A stretch of 64,000 nt of DNA from Bacillus sp. FJAT-27225 (GCF_001685025.1 NZ_MAYU01000001.1:565971-629970); one strand, 5' to 3'; positions 1 to 8,449 are shown, counted from the stretch's first letter. Translations and numbers: made by a program. The notes: generated by a model not told the origin, from the letters alone.

Positions 1-10
1 ACGTGTCTTT

Positions 11-23
11 CGCTCCAATCAAC
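11..23. repeat. Right tip of interspersed repeat cut by window edge
   Basis: The sequence CGCTCCAATCAAC matches the right end of the two long interspersed repeats at 42806..43143 and 62175..62631. A third copy probably runs off the left edge of the window; only its tip is visible. Confidence 0.5.
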
Positions 24-100
24 GACTTAAAAATCACATTTTCATTTAGCACATCCAAAATTAAAAAAGAGCCGGAACCCAATGGCCCGACCCTTTATTA

Positions 101-943
101 TTATTCAAAATGATACATCAATGCAAACGCACCAGGCCCTGTGTGGGTGCTGACCGTTGAATTTGTATAATCGATTTCTACCTGATCAAAACCTGTTGCT
201 TCACGGATGCTGTCAGCAACTTTCCCGGCAAGATCTTCCGCTCCAGCGTGGGCAATTCCGACACTTTTAACCGTTTTCCCTTTCACATCCTCAGCAAACT
301 GCTTGGCCAAGAACTTCACAACCTGAGTGTAGCTCCGTACCTTTGCGACAGGATTGTATTCGGCACCTTCAAGAGAGGCAATCGGTTTAATATTCAAGAG
401 CGAGCCAAGGAAAGCACGGCCTTTACCAATCCGCCCGCCCTTCACCAGGTTCTCCAGCGTATCAACCATTATGTAAAGTCGCGTATTTCCGATCATTTCA
501 TCAAGGCGGGCAACGATTTCATCCATCGTATTCCCTTCTGCCGCCATGATAGCGGCTTCCCTTACCTGGAAACCAAGGGCCTTTGAAATGAACTTTGAAT
601 CAACAACCGTCACGTTTGTCTCAGTCATCCCTGCAGCACTTTCTGCTGACCGGACTGTACCGCTCATTTTACCAGTCATATGTATAGACAGGACTTCATA
701 TCCTTCTGCTCCAAGCCGGTCATACACCTCAAGAAAAGCACCAGCGGACGGCTGTGAACTTTTCGGCAGCTCCGGTGAATTTTTCATTCGTTCCAAAAAT
801 TCTTCCGGCTCGATATCTACTCCATCAGTGTACGTTTTCCCAGCAACTGAAATCGTCAAAGGAACGACTTCTATACCATATTGTTCAATTGTCTCCTTTG
901 GCAAATCATGTGTAGAATCTGTTACAATCTTAATCTTAGCCAA
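101..943 (-). CDS. DegV family protein (fatty-acid binding)
   Basis: About 280 residues, the usual DegV length. The N-terminus has the family pattern VTDST, and later SQPSAG and MSGT(V) motifs form the lipid pocket. DegV/FakB proteins bind a fatty acid and present it to a FakA-type kinase in the cytoplasm. An in-frame GTG at 952 lies inside the Shine-Dalgarno AGGGAAGTG, so the TTG at 943 is the better start. A second, divergent DegV gene is at 15892..16740. The ligand and partner kinase cannot be read from here. Confidence 0.9.
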   Translation of the reverse strand: MAKIKIVTDSTHDLPKETIEQYGIEVVPLTISVAGKTYTDGVDIEPEEFLERMKNSPELPKSSQPSAGAFLEVYDRLGAEGYEVLSIHMTGKMSGTVRSAESAAGMTETNVTVVDSKFISKALGFQVREAAIMAAEGNTMDEIVARLDEMIGNTRLYIMVDTLENLVKGGRIGKGRAFLGSLLNIKPIASLEGAEYNPVAKVRSYTQVVKFLAKQFAEDVKGKTVKSVGIAHAGAEDLAGKVADSIREATGFDQVEIDYTNSTVSTHTGPGAFALMYHFE

Positions 944-1016
944 TACATTCACTTCCCTGCTAATTTACACTTGCTATTTATTATACCGATTGTCTTGCGA
1001 AGTTACCAAATAAAAA

Positions 1017-1038
1017 GGGCACCGGCAGCCCGGCACCC
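1017..1038 (-). terminator. Terminator after the DUF2535-like gene
   Basis: GGG/CCC and CCGG/CCGG stems with a small internal bubble, followed on the minus strand by five T. Confidence 0.55.
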
Positions 1039-1044
1039 AACTGA

Positions 1045-1341
1045 TTAAGCATTGTTCTTCAATTTAGTACTGTTATAAAGCTGCTCATAATCAGGCCATC
1101 TCAAATTACTCTTCAAGTACTCCCGAAAGGAATAGCTGGATTTCGGCCGCTGTTCCTCGTTTAGACCTGACATAAACTTCTGCAAACGGAAACGGATCAT
1201 AAACTGATTTGGGTTATCTTCCTCCAATACAGGAATCTCCACAATCTTTACCTTCTGTCCAACTGCATTTGTGAACTCCAGGCTTTTCACTAATAAAATA
1301 GTATCAATCCTCTTTTTCACCCGTTTGATTATAGTATACAA
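1045..1341 (-). CDS. Small DUF2535/YpmP-like protein
   Basis: Up to 98 residues, with no signal peptide or membrane helix. The core around KSLEF, GQKVKIVEIPVLEED and the C-terminal SFREYL..LRWP.YE resembles, from memory, the DUF2535 family (B. subtilis YpmP), which sits in the same part of the B. subtilis map. Its function is unknown. The start is undecided: the longest frame begins at a TTG with no visible ribosome binding site, and a TATAAT-like box overlaps it. The true start may be one of the in-frame GTG codons 7 or 17 codons further in. Confidence 0.6.
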   Translation of the reverse strand: MYTIIKRVKKRIDTILLVKSLEFTNAVGQKVKIVEIPVLEEDNPNQFMIRFRLQKFMSGLNEEQRPKSSYSFREYLKSNLRWPDYEQLYNSTKLKNNA

Positions 1342-1393
1342 TACTTAAAGTTCGAAATGTGTCTGATTATGCGCAGATTTTTGAAAAGATGGA

Positions 1394-1603
1394 TTAAACC
1401 AATTCATGATAAAGTTTCTTCTGACTATGTTGCTTGACATATCGGACTGATAAATGATCAACCTTCTTTTGCCTATCGTGGCTTTCAGAAGCCTGAATAG
1501 TTACTTTTGATATATCCGCCCCGCATACCGGGCAAAGCCACGTTCCTGAATCAACGCTGCTGAACGATGGCTTATCACACTCAGTACATACCTTTTTATA
1601 CAT
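1394..1603 (-). CDS. Small zinc-ribbon protein
   Basis: A 69-residue protein with CTEC at residues 6-9 and CPVC at residues 24-27, a typical two-knuckle zinc ribbon. The rest is basic and histidine-rich with no further domain. The ATG follows the purine-rich AGGGGAGCGAGAGGG. The family and role are not recognised; a nucleic-acid or protein-binding adaptor is possible. It stands alone between the DUF2535-like gene and the matrix operon. Confidence 0.6.
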   Translation of the reverse strand: MYKKVCTECDKPSFSSVDSGTWLCPVCGADISKVTIQASESHDRQKKVDHLSVRYVKQHSQKKLYHELV

Positions 1604-1681
1604 CCCTCTCGCTCCCCTAATCTTATCTATTACTATACTTTACGTAACTACCACTTTGGATATGATGGTATAACAAAAAAA

Positions 1682-1712
1682 GACCTTGATAGCCTTTATC
1701 CTATTCAAGGTC
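1682..1712 (-). terminator. Terminator of the matrix operon, overlapping the last stop codon
   Basis: Stem GACCTTGA/TCAAGGTC followed on the minus strand by seven T. The stop codon of the LPNTA protein at 1705-1707 lies inside the hairpin, so the operon ends here. Confidence 0.85.
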
Positions 1713-2376
1713 GATTTAAACCTGTTTTCATCATTTTCTTTTTACTAAGAATATACAGGTATCCCCCTGCTGTTACCAACCCTATTCCTATAGCTAGTAA
1801 GCTAAACATGCCAGTTGCTGTATTTGGCAAGGGCAAGGAATTCCCCCCTGGCCCAACTGGCTTGGAAGGTCCTGTTGGTTTATCCCCAGGTGGAATCACT
1901 ATATCCTCTTCACCTGTTGCATATAATTTAAAAAGAAATTCGGTCCCAAGTCCCTGATATTCATTGCCAAGTTCAAAAGGCATTTCCACAGTCATTGTTA
2001 GAATCTCTGTTTTTCCCTTTGCTAAAAAGTTAGGATTCAACTCTTTAAAGTCTTTGAGTTTTCCGTTAAACAATGTTGTTTTTTCACTTGTCACCTTGAG
2101 TAAAAGCTCGTTATAAAGTTTTTCTGAGCCTTTCAAGAACGAATTCTCAAAGGAATAATAAAAATCCATCTTTCCGCTGTTTAATACTTTCAACTCTCGG
2201 ACTACCCAGTCACCCGGTTTAAAATTTTCCACTTGGACTAAAAACTCTTCAGGGACAGTGGTAATATCGATCTCTTTCACGTTCTTGCCAGCTTCGGTTT
2301 GGTCTGCCAGAGCTGCCATTGGAAGATAGGCTGCTAGGAGTATTACCCAAACCATCGTTAATAGAAGTTTTTTCAT
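1705..2376 (-). CDS. Wall-anchored TasA/camelysin-like protein (LPNTA sortase signal)
   Basis: About 223 residues from the ATG at 2376, which has AAAGGA ten bases upstream. An N-terminal signal peptide (MKKLLL, hydrophobic core, ALA-DQ) comes first. The central domain echoes the downstream-strand TasA: FKPGDWVVRELKVLNSGK parallels the TasA LKPGD..LENAGS stretch, and NEYQGLGTEFLFKLYATGE parallels NKYQGEQSNLRFVFEATQ. A Pro/Gly linker (IPPGDKPTGPSKPVGP) leads to LPNTA, a hydrophobic helix and a KKKMMK tail, a complete cell-wall sorting signal. LPNTA-type signals are used by class C/D sortases of bacilli. Last gene of tapA-sipW-tasA. Likely role: attaching matrix fibres to the wall (inference). 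No sortase gene is in the window. Confidence 0.8.
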   Translation of the reverse strand: MKKLLLTMVWVILLAAYLPMAALADQTEAGKNVKEIDITTVPEEFLVQVENFKPGDWVVRELKVLNSGKMDFYYSFENSFLKGSEKLYNELLLKVTSEKTTLFNGKLKDFKELNPNFLAKGKTEILTMTVEMPFELGNEYQGLGTEFLFKLYATGEEDIVIPPGDKPTGPSKPVGPGGNSLPLPNTATGMFSLLAIGIGLVTAGGYLYILSKKKMMKTGLNRP

Positions 2377-2503
2377 TCCATCAATGTCCTTTCTTTCGCT
2401 TTCGTCCATGCTTTTATCTATTTCGGCATGGCTATGCGGACATTTTGCTAGTTTTAAAGAAGGGAGGATTAGATATCCTCCCTTTTCCGATATACATACT
2501 CTA

Positions 2504-3124
2504 TTACCTTTCTTCCCCTGGCATTTGGGTTGCTTCGAAAACAAAGCGAAGGTTGGATTGTTCACCCTGGTATTTGTTTTGGACAAAATGCCTCGTATCC
2601 CCGATCCTCGCTGGATTATCCACGAAAGTAACTAGAATGTCTAAAGTTAAAGATCCATCTTTTTCAATACCAACTTCATCATGCTTAGTTCCAGTTAGTT
2701 CCTTTCCAAAGTCAGCGTAGACAAGGTCTTTAAGCGTGCCTGTGTAGACTGCTGTTTCACCCTTCTTTACTACGATTGAAAATTGTTGAAGGAATTCATC
2801 CTCTGTATTGGTTATACCTAATTCAAGTTCATCCTTATCTTTCCAGCCTTCAAGCTTTTCAACATCAACAAGAATGTCATTGATATCCAGCGAACCAGCA
2901 TTTTCAAGAACCAGCTGGCTGGTGATGGAGTCTCCTGGCTTTAAGGTTTTCAATGGAAAGTCAAAAGTCGTACCCTCACCGACCTCAAGATTCAGAGTCC
3001 CTGCAAGTAGACTATTGTTTACTTCTTCCACATCGTTAAACGCAGCCCAGGTTCCTCCGCCAATTAGTGATAATCCTAATGCCCCAGCAAGGATGCCCAT
3101 ACTCATTTTTCTTTTAATGGTCAT
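2504..3124 (-). CDS. tasA: TasA/CalY-like biofilm matrix protein (camelysin family)
   Basis: A 206-residue secreted protein. The signal peptide ends in GGGTWAAFND, the hallmark of SipW substrates. The C-terminal VQNKYQG...FVFEATQ motif is shared with TasA and camelysin (family M73). In B. subtilis TasA forms the main protein fibre of the biofilm matrix. The start has a good AAGGAGG eight bases upstream. It is shorter than B. subtilis TasA (261 residues) and closer in size to B. cereus TasA/CalY. It follows sipW on the same strand and precedes the wall-anchored paralogue. Confidence 0.9.
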   Translation of the reverse strand: MTIKRKMSMGILAGALGLSLIGGGTWAAFNDVEEVNNSLLAGTLNLEVGEGTTFDFPLKTLKPGDSITSQLVLENAGSLDINDILVDVEKLEGWKDKDELELGITNTEDEFLQQFSIVVKKGETAVYTGTLKDLVYADFGKELTGTKHDEVGIEKDGSLTLDILVTFVDNPARIGDTRHFVQNKYQGEQSNLRFVFEATQMPGEER

Positions 3125-3201
3125 TCTAAATACCTCCTTATTTATAGTCGCCCTTCCCAGGCATGTATGTAAACTCCTTCTAGTAAAGGAGCTGCCACCA
3201 T

Positions 3202-3783
3202 CTAGACTGCTTCCTTTGATTCTCCCTTGGCCTGTTTAAGCCGCCTATCGATATCCTTAATAGCACTTCCTATTGTCAAGATTGAATAACCGACGAGTAG
3301 TATTCCTGGGATAATCATTAATAACCCTATTCCTTTATTGGAACCGAGAAAATCTAATACATATCCTAAAAATGGAATGGTTACCCCTGTATACTTTGCT
3401 ACCACATTCCCAGCATAGACAGGTTTCATATCTGGATGAGCATTGTTGTCACCCTTGGTTTGAAATGCCAACAGGCCATTTTCATTTGTTACCTTTAAGA
3501 TTCGGTGGGTTGTTAGGCTATTGTTATCGATAAAACTGACAATATCCCCATTCTCCAAAGAACTTCTATTCTCTATTTTTTTAACGAGTATTAAAGAACC
3601 CGTTGAAAAAGTAGGCTCCATGGATCCAGACATGACCTTCTTCAGCTGATAGCCTAATAGATTAGGTTCACCTCCTGTAAATCGCCCCCACAAGACAATA
3701 GCAATCAGAACAAGAAGAACTGTGAATCCACTATAATAAAGAAGATCCCAAATTTTTTTCGATGACTTCTTGTCCTTTTTCAT
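3202..3783 (-). CDS. sipW: ER-type signal peptidase I SipW
   Basis: A 193-residue membrane protease. An N-terminal transmembrane helix is followed by the catalytic serine in MSGSMEPTF. A histidine replaces the usual lysine (TTHRIL), the archaeal/eukaryotic-type Ser-His arrangement of SipW. A C-terminal helix follows. SipW processes TapA and TasA precursors in B. subtilis. The in-frame GTG nine bases upstream is part of the SD AGAGGTGA, so the ATG at 3783 is chosen. The gene lies between tapA and tasA, as in B. subtilis. Confidence 0.95.
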   Translation of the reverse strand: MKKDKKSSKKIWDLLYYSGFTVLLVLIAIVLWGRFTGGEPNLLGYQLKKVMSGSMEPTFSTGSLILVKKIENRSSLENGDIVSFIDNNSLTTHRILKVTNENGLLAFQTKGDNNAHPDMKPVYAGNVVAKYTGVTIPFLGYVLDFLGSNKGIGLLMIIPGILLVGYSILTIGSAIKDIDRRLKQAKGESKEAV

Positions 3784-3806
3784 TTCGATCACCTCTTTTA
3801 TCTGTA

Positions 3807-4352
3807 TTAGTTGGCGGTTTTACATGAATTAATATCTTTTTCAGTCACCCTGATTTCCCCGCCCCAGATAACTTGATTTCCGGAATGCCCAGGTCTTTGG
3901 TAGGCCCTGAATTTGTATATCCCCGGTTTAACATCAAAGCCTGCCGGTGTCTTTAGAGTGAAAGTTTGGTTCGAACTTAATGCTGGAATTTCACCTGAAA
4001 ATACAGTAGTTCCTGGCTTTTTACGTGTAGGTGTTTGGGTTGGGTCAAATTGGAGTTCAAATTTAGTTGTGCCTTGCATTGTACTTCCGACATTTTTTAT
4101 ATCTGTAAAAAGCACTAAAGATGGCTTTTGACATATAAGTCCAAATTTATTCTCAAAACTTAAAGAGCTTTTATCCCAAACCTCTTCACCATACTTAAAA
4201 GATACATTGACATTTTCTAAATCATTGAAAGAAGCATTTGTTCCTCCTGTCATGGCTGTAATGATGAAAATAAGTATGTACAGGATAACAATTGGCTTGA
4301 ACAGGTTAGAAAATACAGCATTTTTTCTGTGGCGTTCACGACGGCTTATCAT
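3807..4352 (-). CDS. tapA: TapA, amyloid fibre assembly/anchoring protein
   Basis: A 181-residue protein with a basic N-terminus, one hydrophobic segment (about residues 18-38) ending in NASF, and the TapA pattern VKPGIYKFRAYQRPGH that matches the B. subtilis MKPGIY.FKVY.PAG stretch. TapA is needed for TasA fibre assembly. The long acidic/lysine-rich C-terminal tail of B. subtilis TapA (253 residues) is absent. The ATG at 4352 has AGGAGTGAG six bases upstream; an ATG twelve codons earlier has none. First gene of the operon, preceded by SinR-type operators. Confidence 0.85.
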   Translation of the reverse strand: MISRRERHRKNAVFSNLFKPIVILYILIFIITAMTGGTNASFNDLENVNVSFKYGEEVWDKSSLSFENKFGLICQKPSLVLFTDIKNVGSTMQGTTKFELQFDPTQTPTRKKPGTTVFSGEIPALSSNQTFTLKTPAGFDVKPGIYKFRAYQRPGHSGNQVIWGGEIRVTEKDINSCKTAN

Positions 4353-4390
4353 TGTTCTCACTCCTATTGTGAGTCTATTAAAATTCATTC

Positions 4391-4418
4391 GTTCTCTTTA
4401 AAGAACCTAGCGTTCTTA
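4391..4418. promoter_or_regulatory. SinR-type operator upstream of tapA
   Basis: The palindrome GTTCTCTTTAAAGAAC at 4391..4406 is two inverted copies of the B. subtilis SinR box GTTCTYT, and differs by one base from the inverted SinR site described for B. subtilis. A further near-match GTTCTTA lies at 4412..4418. The block sits about 40-65 bases before the tapA start codon, where a bound repressor would block the promoter or early elongation. Confidence 0.75.
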
Positions 4419-4549
4419 GTATAAAAAAGATTGGAGGAGATAGAAAACCCTGAAAATTCGATATTTTGCCGTTTTTTTAACTTAATTCGTTATTTTCCTC
4501 CTTTTATCTTCAGTTTTCTTACTATTTCGTTTTTTATTAAGAATATTTC

Positions 4550-4556
4550 GTTCTTT
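4550..4556. promoter_or_regulatory. Distal SinR-type box
   Basis: GTTCTTT, a perfect match to GTTCTYT, about 200 bases upstream of tapA. It could act with the proximal cluster. Confidence 0.45.
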
Positions 4557-4576
4557 ATAGTGGTTTTTAAGTCAAA

Positions 4577-4612
4577 TAAAAAAACCTATTGCAATCAAAT
4601 TGCAAGCAAGGT
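4577..4612 (-). terminator. Possible second terminator after tatC
   Basis: AACCT..TTGCAA/TTGCAA..AGGTT hairpin with seven T after it on the minus strand, between the tatC terminator and the tapA promoter region. It may insulate the matrix operon from tatC. Confidence 0.55.
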
Positions 4613-4656
4613 TAGAAATTAGTGATTAGCCGCTATGTCCCTTTGCTGCGCAAAAA

Positions 4657-4682
4657 AACCCCAGCCGTTTTGGCCAGGGTTA
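4657..4682 (-). terminator. tatC terminator
   Basis: Hairpin AACCCCAGCC/GGCCAGGGTT followed on the minus strand by seven T. Confidence 0.85.
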
Positions 4683-4693
4683 GTTAATGTAAA

Positions 4694-5437
4694 TTATTCA
4701 GCTGCCAGCTCGGTTTCTTCTGCTTCAAGCCGTTTTTGCCGTTTCTTGAAGACGAATTTTGATAGATTGACAGAGATTTCGTATAGAAGCAGCAAAGGGA
4801 TGATCACGAGAAAATCGGACATTGGATCCGGCGGCGTGATGACAACTGCGATTACTACTAAAATGAAATAAGCATATTTCCGAATTTTTGTTAACACATA
4901 AGGATTAAGGATTCCGAGTGAAGTCAGGAACATGACAACTGCCGGCAGCTCGAACAATACACCGAATGGCAAGGTCATATTCATAATGAACCGGAAATAC
5001 TTATCAGCGGTAAAGTTGGTGACGAGCATGTCGCCGCCCAGATTGACCAGGAATTTCAACACGTTCGGGAAAATAACAAAATAACCGAATGCCAAGCCAG
5101 CTATGAACAGGATGAACAGAGCTGGAATATAGGAAAGCGATATTTTCCGCTCAACTGGCTTTAACGCCGGTTTTACAAACAGCCAGATTTGGATGGCCAA
5201 AATCGGAATTGTGCCGGCAATGGCGATTAACGAAGCCAGGGCAAAGTAAACCCAGACAATATCGCTAGGCCCGAGCACAATCAACTTGACTTCGAGGTCG
5301 CGGACAAACCATTGATAAATCTCTTCCACATACATAAACCCGGCAATGAAAAAAGCCACAAAGGCAATTGCTGTAATAATAATTCTTTTCCTGAGCTCGT
5401 CAAGATGATCAACTAAGTTTAATTCTTTATCTTCCAT
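4694..5437 (-). CDS. tatC: Twin-arginine translocase subunit TatC
   Basis: A 247-residue protein with six hydrophobic segments and the conserved N-terminal HLDELRKRI motif. TatC recognises twin-arginine signal peptides and works with TatA to move folded proteins across the membrane. The length matches Bacillus TatCd/TatCy. An SD (GGGAGAAAG) precedes the ATG. tatA lies upstream on the same strand, but a strong hairpin separates them. Which of the two B. subtilis Tat systems it corresponds to cannot be decided from the sequence alone. Confidence 0.95.
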   Translation of the reverse strand: MEDKELNLVDHLDELRKRIIITAIAFVAFFIAGFMYVEEIYQWFVRDLEVKLIVLGPSDIVWVYFALASLIAIAGTIPILAIQIWLFVKPALKPVERKISLSYIPALFILFIAGLAFGYFVIFPNVLKFLVNLGGDMLVTNFTADKYFRFIMNMTLPFGVLFELPAVVMFLTSLGILNPYVLTKIRKYAYFILVVIAVVITPPDPMSDFLVIIPLLLLYEISVNLSKFVFKKRQKRLEAEETELAAE

Positions 5438-5570
5438 ATCTTTCTCCCTGCCATGTACTTTTTACCTTTTCCTCGGAGCAGTTTAAAAGCTTTATTAGAA
5501 AGCCCGCACAACTGCGAGCCTTTTGGCGAAGTTAAGGGGGTTAAAATTTTGAATTATAGTTTAAACAAAA

Positions 5571-5618
5571 GGGTTCCTTCCCAAGCTCCGCCCTCAAGCT
5601 CGCAAGGTAAGTGAACCC
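5571..5618 (-). terminator. Hairpin between tatA and tatC
   Basis: GGGTTC/GAACCC outer stem with an imperfect inner stem, followed on the minus strand by TTTTG. It probably terminates or attenuates the tatA transcript before tatC. Confidence 0.6.
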
Positions 5619-5646
5619 CCTGATTTACATAAATGAATGTATAAGA

Positions 5647-5850
5647 TTAAGCTTTTTTCTCTGCCTTCTTCTTATCTTCTTCAAAATCTTCCATGACATC
5701 GCTAGTCAGTTCGCGGGTGGATTTTTTGAATTCACGGAGTGTCTGGCCAAATGCGCGTCCAATTTCAGGAAGCTTCTTAGGACCAAAAATGATCAATGCA
5801 AGAACAAGGATTAGAATTAATCCGGGAACACCAATATTACTCAATCCCAT
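5647..5850 (-). CDS. tatA: Twin-arginine translocase subunit TatA
   Basis: A 67-residue protein with one N-terminal membrane helix (about residues 6-20), the [14 protein letters not shown] hinge and amphipathic helix, and a charged C-terminal tail, the classic TatA/B/E layout. An upstream in-frame TTG at 5859 abuts the SD AAAGGGG with no spacing, while the ATG at 5850 has nine bases, so the ATG is chosen. Confidence 0.95.
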   Translation of the reverse strand: MGLSNIGVPGLILILVLALIIFGPKKLPEIGRAFGQTLREFKKSTRELTSDVMEDFEEDKKKAEKKA

Positions 5851-6096
5851 AGTGTACAACCCCTTTAGCGTTTCATAATGATAAATCTACTATGATTATA
5901 GTACTTTATAAACGATTTTGGTTTAAATATAGTTAAAATTCATAGTAAGTTCACAAAATCCAAATGATTCTCCACAAATGTGATATTTTGCATTTCAATG
6001 AATTACCAGCTATGCCCTGCTGTACAAATGTAACAAGAACGCAGGCTTAAGTCAATCGATACTGAATTCTGGTTTGCTAAAAAAGACGGTGTTCAG

Positions 6097-6126
6097 TTGA
6101 TTATACGGAAAGCAACTACATATACT
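6097..6126 (+). promoter_or_regulatory. Sigma-A promoter for the 79-residue protein gene
   Basis: TTGATT, 18-base spacer, TATACT, about 30 bases upstream of the start codon. The rest of the 5851-6158 gap shows nothing else. Confidence 0.65.
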
Positions 6127-6158
6127 ATACCAAATAAGATCCGAAGGGAGTGGGATGG

Positions 6159-6398
6159 ATGGAGTTTTCATTGGATAGCTTTGAATGTGCACTTCCAGTT
6201 GAAGTGACGATTGATGAGGACAACGGCCGCTATATGATCCGCAAAAGCGATACAAGCGGAGTTTTCTTTAACAGCCCTTCGGAATTGATTCAATGGATTC
6301 GAGCGCATTTTCAGGAAGATGAATTCAGAAGCCCTGACGATTTCAGGAACATGATGGGAAAGCTCAGCGAGTACGAACAATCTGGTAATCTGGAATAA
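6159..6398 (+). CDS. Conserved-looking small acidic protein, function unknown
   Basis: 79 residues, acidic and soluble, with no signal peptide. The pattern F.ALPVEVTIDEDNGRYMIRKS followed by an SELIQWIR helix suggests a small alpha/beta fold. The ATG at 6159 has AAGGGAG eight bases upstream, while the earlier in-frame GTG overlaps that SD. It has its own promoter and a strong terminator shared with the converging acyltransferase gene. The family is not recognised. Confidence 0.7.
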   Translation: MEFSLDSFECALPVEVTIDEDNGRYMIRKSDTSGVFFNSPSELIQWIRAHFQEDEFRSPDDFRNMMGKLSEYEQSGNLE

Positions 6399-6404
6399 CG
6401 GGCA

Positions 6405-6436
6405 AAAAACATCAGCCGGCCGGCTGATGTTTTTTA
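6405..6436. terminator. Bidirectional terminator
   Basis: Perfect palindrome AACATCAGCCGG/CCGGCTGATGTT flanked by A- and T-runs. It serves both converging genes; the acyltransferase stop codon lies inside the stem. Confidence 0.9.
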
Positions 6437-7158
6437 TTAGGAGGTGTATCCATATTCCTTATAATTGTCTGTCTTACTTCTTCGGCAACCTGCTTCAAAT
6501 CCTTCACGAGAAAAATTTTCGGCATGATTGGATTCCCAATTGTGACGGTAATCCCGGCAGGCCTGATCAGGCGGCCATTTTTTTCAAAAACATCTGCGGT
6601 CCCCTGGATGGAAACAGGAACAATCGGGACTCCCCCATCCTTGGCAAGACGAAAGCTTCCGGATTTGAATGTGCCTACAGCGCCTCCTTTGCTCCGCGTT
6701 CCTTCAGGGAAAATCACCATTGAATGGCCCTTTTTCAAGATTTCGGCCCCTTCACGTATTGACGTAATCGCCTGTCTTCGGTCTCTTCTATCGATGAATA
6801 CACAGCTAAGCAAATCCATCCATGTTCTCATGACCGGCACTTTTTTCACTTCCATTTTGGAAATGAAACCAAACGGTTTGGCCAAGTAGCCGAGCAGGAC
6901 AGGTACATCAAAATCGCCTTCATGATTCGAGATGAAAACGACAGCTCCTTCGGGGATGTTTTCTTCCCCAATTACATCAACCTTTGACCCGGTCAATTTC
7001 ATGATTGTACGAGACCAGCGTTTAGGCGTCGCATGGATGATTCTATCCTTCTCCGCTACCGATAGAAGAGGATTCAGCTTTTTCAGGCGGCGCAGTTCAA
7101 TTGTGCTATAGAGGAGATAGCCGCTAATATAGGCAAAACATACAATGAGCCGGATCAT
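6412..7158 (-). CDS. PlsC-like 1-acylglycerol-3-phosphate acyltransferase (YpkP-like)
   Basis: A 248-residue membrane-associated enzyme with the acyltransferase motifs NHEGDFD (H-x4-D, about residues 79-85) and FPEGTRSKGG (about residues 150-159). The family transfers an acyl chain to lysophosphatidic acid or related lipids. It has an N-terminal hydrophobic segment. Its ATG shares one base with the dfrA stop (TAATG), with GGAGGG upstream, so it is translationally coupled to dfrA. B. subtilis ypkP has the same position. The exact substrate is not shown by the sequence. Confidence 0.88.
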   Translation of the reverse strand: MIRLIVCFAYISGYLLYSTIELRRLKKLNPLLSVAEKDRIIHATPKRWSRTIMKLTGSKVDVIGEENIPEGAVVFISNHEGDFDVPVLLGYLAKPFGFISKMEVKKVPVMRTWMDLLSCVFIDRRDRRQAITSIREGAEILKKGHSMVIFPEGTRSKGGAVGTFKSGSFRLAKDGGVPIVPVSIQGTADVFEKNGRLIRPAGITVTIGNPIMPKIFLVKDLKQVAEEVRQTIIRNMDTPPNKKHQPAG

Positions 7159-7658
7159 TATTTCCCTCCGCCAGTTTTCCTGCTGTAGATAAGATATTCA
7201 TAGTCATACGGATTCTTCTCATTCTTGATGCCTATTTCTCTTGAAATCAATTCCCATTCATTCGGAAGGAATACTGGAAAGAAGGTATCTCCTTCAAATT
7301 GCTCATGAATCAGTGTTAAATAGAGTTTATCCACATATGGGAAAAGTTCACGGAAAATTTCGGCTCCGCCAATTACAAAGATCTCTTCATCTTTTGTTTT
7401 GCTATACTCGAGAAAATCCTTCATTGAATAAAATACAGTACAGCCTTCACATGTGAACTCCTTATTCCGGGTAATGATAATATTTTCACGGCCAGGCAAT
7501 GGCTTTCCGATCGATTGGAATGTTTTCCTTCCCATCGCGATGGGATGCCCCATTGTGGTCCGTTTAAAAAACTTTAAATCCTCAGGGAGATACCAAGGCA
7601 GTTTATTGTCTCTGCCGATTACCCTGTTTTCATCCATGGCCCAGATAAACGAAATCAT
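7158..7658 (-). CDS. dfrA: Dihydrofolate reductase
   Basis: A 166-residue cytoplasmic enzyme reducing dihydrofolate with NADPH. Visible motifs are the N-terminal [26 protein letters not shown], the [16 protein letters not shown] cofactor loop and FVIGGAEI. It replenishes tetrahydrofolate consumed by thymidylate synthase, whose gene overlaps it by four bases upstream (ATGA). The pairing is standard in bacilli. Confidence 0.97.
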   Translation of the reverse strand: MISFIWAMDENRVIGRDNKLPWYLPEDLKFFKRTTMGHPIAMGRKTFQSIGKPLPGRENIIITRNKEFTCEGCTVFYSMKDFLEYSKTKDEEIFVIGGAEIFRELFPYVDKLYLTLIHEQFEGDTFFPVFLPNEWELISREIGIKNEKNPYDYEYLIYSRKTGGGK

Positions 7659-8449
7659 ACAGAGACAACTCCCTTAATGTGAGGATGAGGATCATAGCCT
7701 TCTAGTGTAAAATCTTCGTACTTAAATGAGAATATATCTTTTACATCAGGATTGATATTCATTTGAGGCAGCTTTCTCGGCTCACGGCTAAGCTGCTCCT
7801 TCACCTGCTCAATATGATTCTTATAAATATGTACATCGCCAAACGTGTGGACGAATTCACCAGGCTCGAGATCACAAACCTGTGCAATCATCATCGTTAA
7901 CAGTGCATAGGAAGCAATGTTAAACGGCACGCCAAGGAATACGTCTGCCGACCGCTGATACAATTGGCATGACAGTTTCCCGTCCGCTACATAAAATTGG
8001 AACAGGCAGTGACAAGGAGCAAGAGCCATTTTATCGATTTCTGCTACATTCCATGCGTTTACTAACAGCCGGCGTGAATTCGGATTCGTCTTGATTTGAC
8101 TAATCAGCTCACTAATCTGGTCAACCGTTGTACCGTCAGCACCTTCCCAAGACCGCCACTGTTTTCCGTAAACCGGTCCAAGATTGCCTGCTTCGTCTGC
8201 CCATTCATTCCAAATCCTTACCCCATTTTCCTGCAAGTAACGGATATTGGTATCCCCGTTCAAAAACCAGAGCAATTCATGGATGATCGATCTTAAGTGC
8301 AATTTTTTAGTTGTAATAAGCGGGAAGCCCTCCTGCAGGTTGAATCGCATTTGGTAGCCAAATGTCGAGATTGTACCCGTCCCGGTCCTGTCGCCCTTTT
8401 CTGTCCCGTTCTCAAGAACATGACGGCAAAGATCTAGATATTGTTTCAT
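7655..8449 (-). CDS. thyA: Thymidylate synthase (ThyA/ThyB type)
   Basis: 264 residues, the length of E. coli-type ThyA and B. subtilis ThyB. The active-site region [13 protein letters not shown] holds the catalytic cysteine, and [20 protein letters not shown] and the DPHPHIKG end are present. It methylates dUMP using methylene-tetrahydrofolate. First gene of the thyA-dfrA-acyltransferase operon. Confidence 0.97.
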   Translation of the reverse strand: MKQYLDLCRHVLENGTEKGDRTGTGTISTFGYQMRFNLQEGFPLITTKKLHLRSIIHELLWFLNGDTNIRYLQENGVRIWNEWADEAGNLGPVYGKQWRSWEGADGTTVDQISELISQIKTNPNSRRLLVNAWNVAEIDKMALAPCHCLFQFYVADGKLSCQLYQRSADVFLGVPFNIASYALLTMMIAQVCDLEPGEFVHTFGDVHIYKNHIEQVKEQLSREPRKLPQMNINPDVKDIFSFKYEDFTLEGYDPHPHIKGVVSV

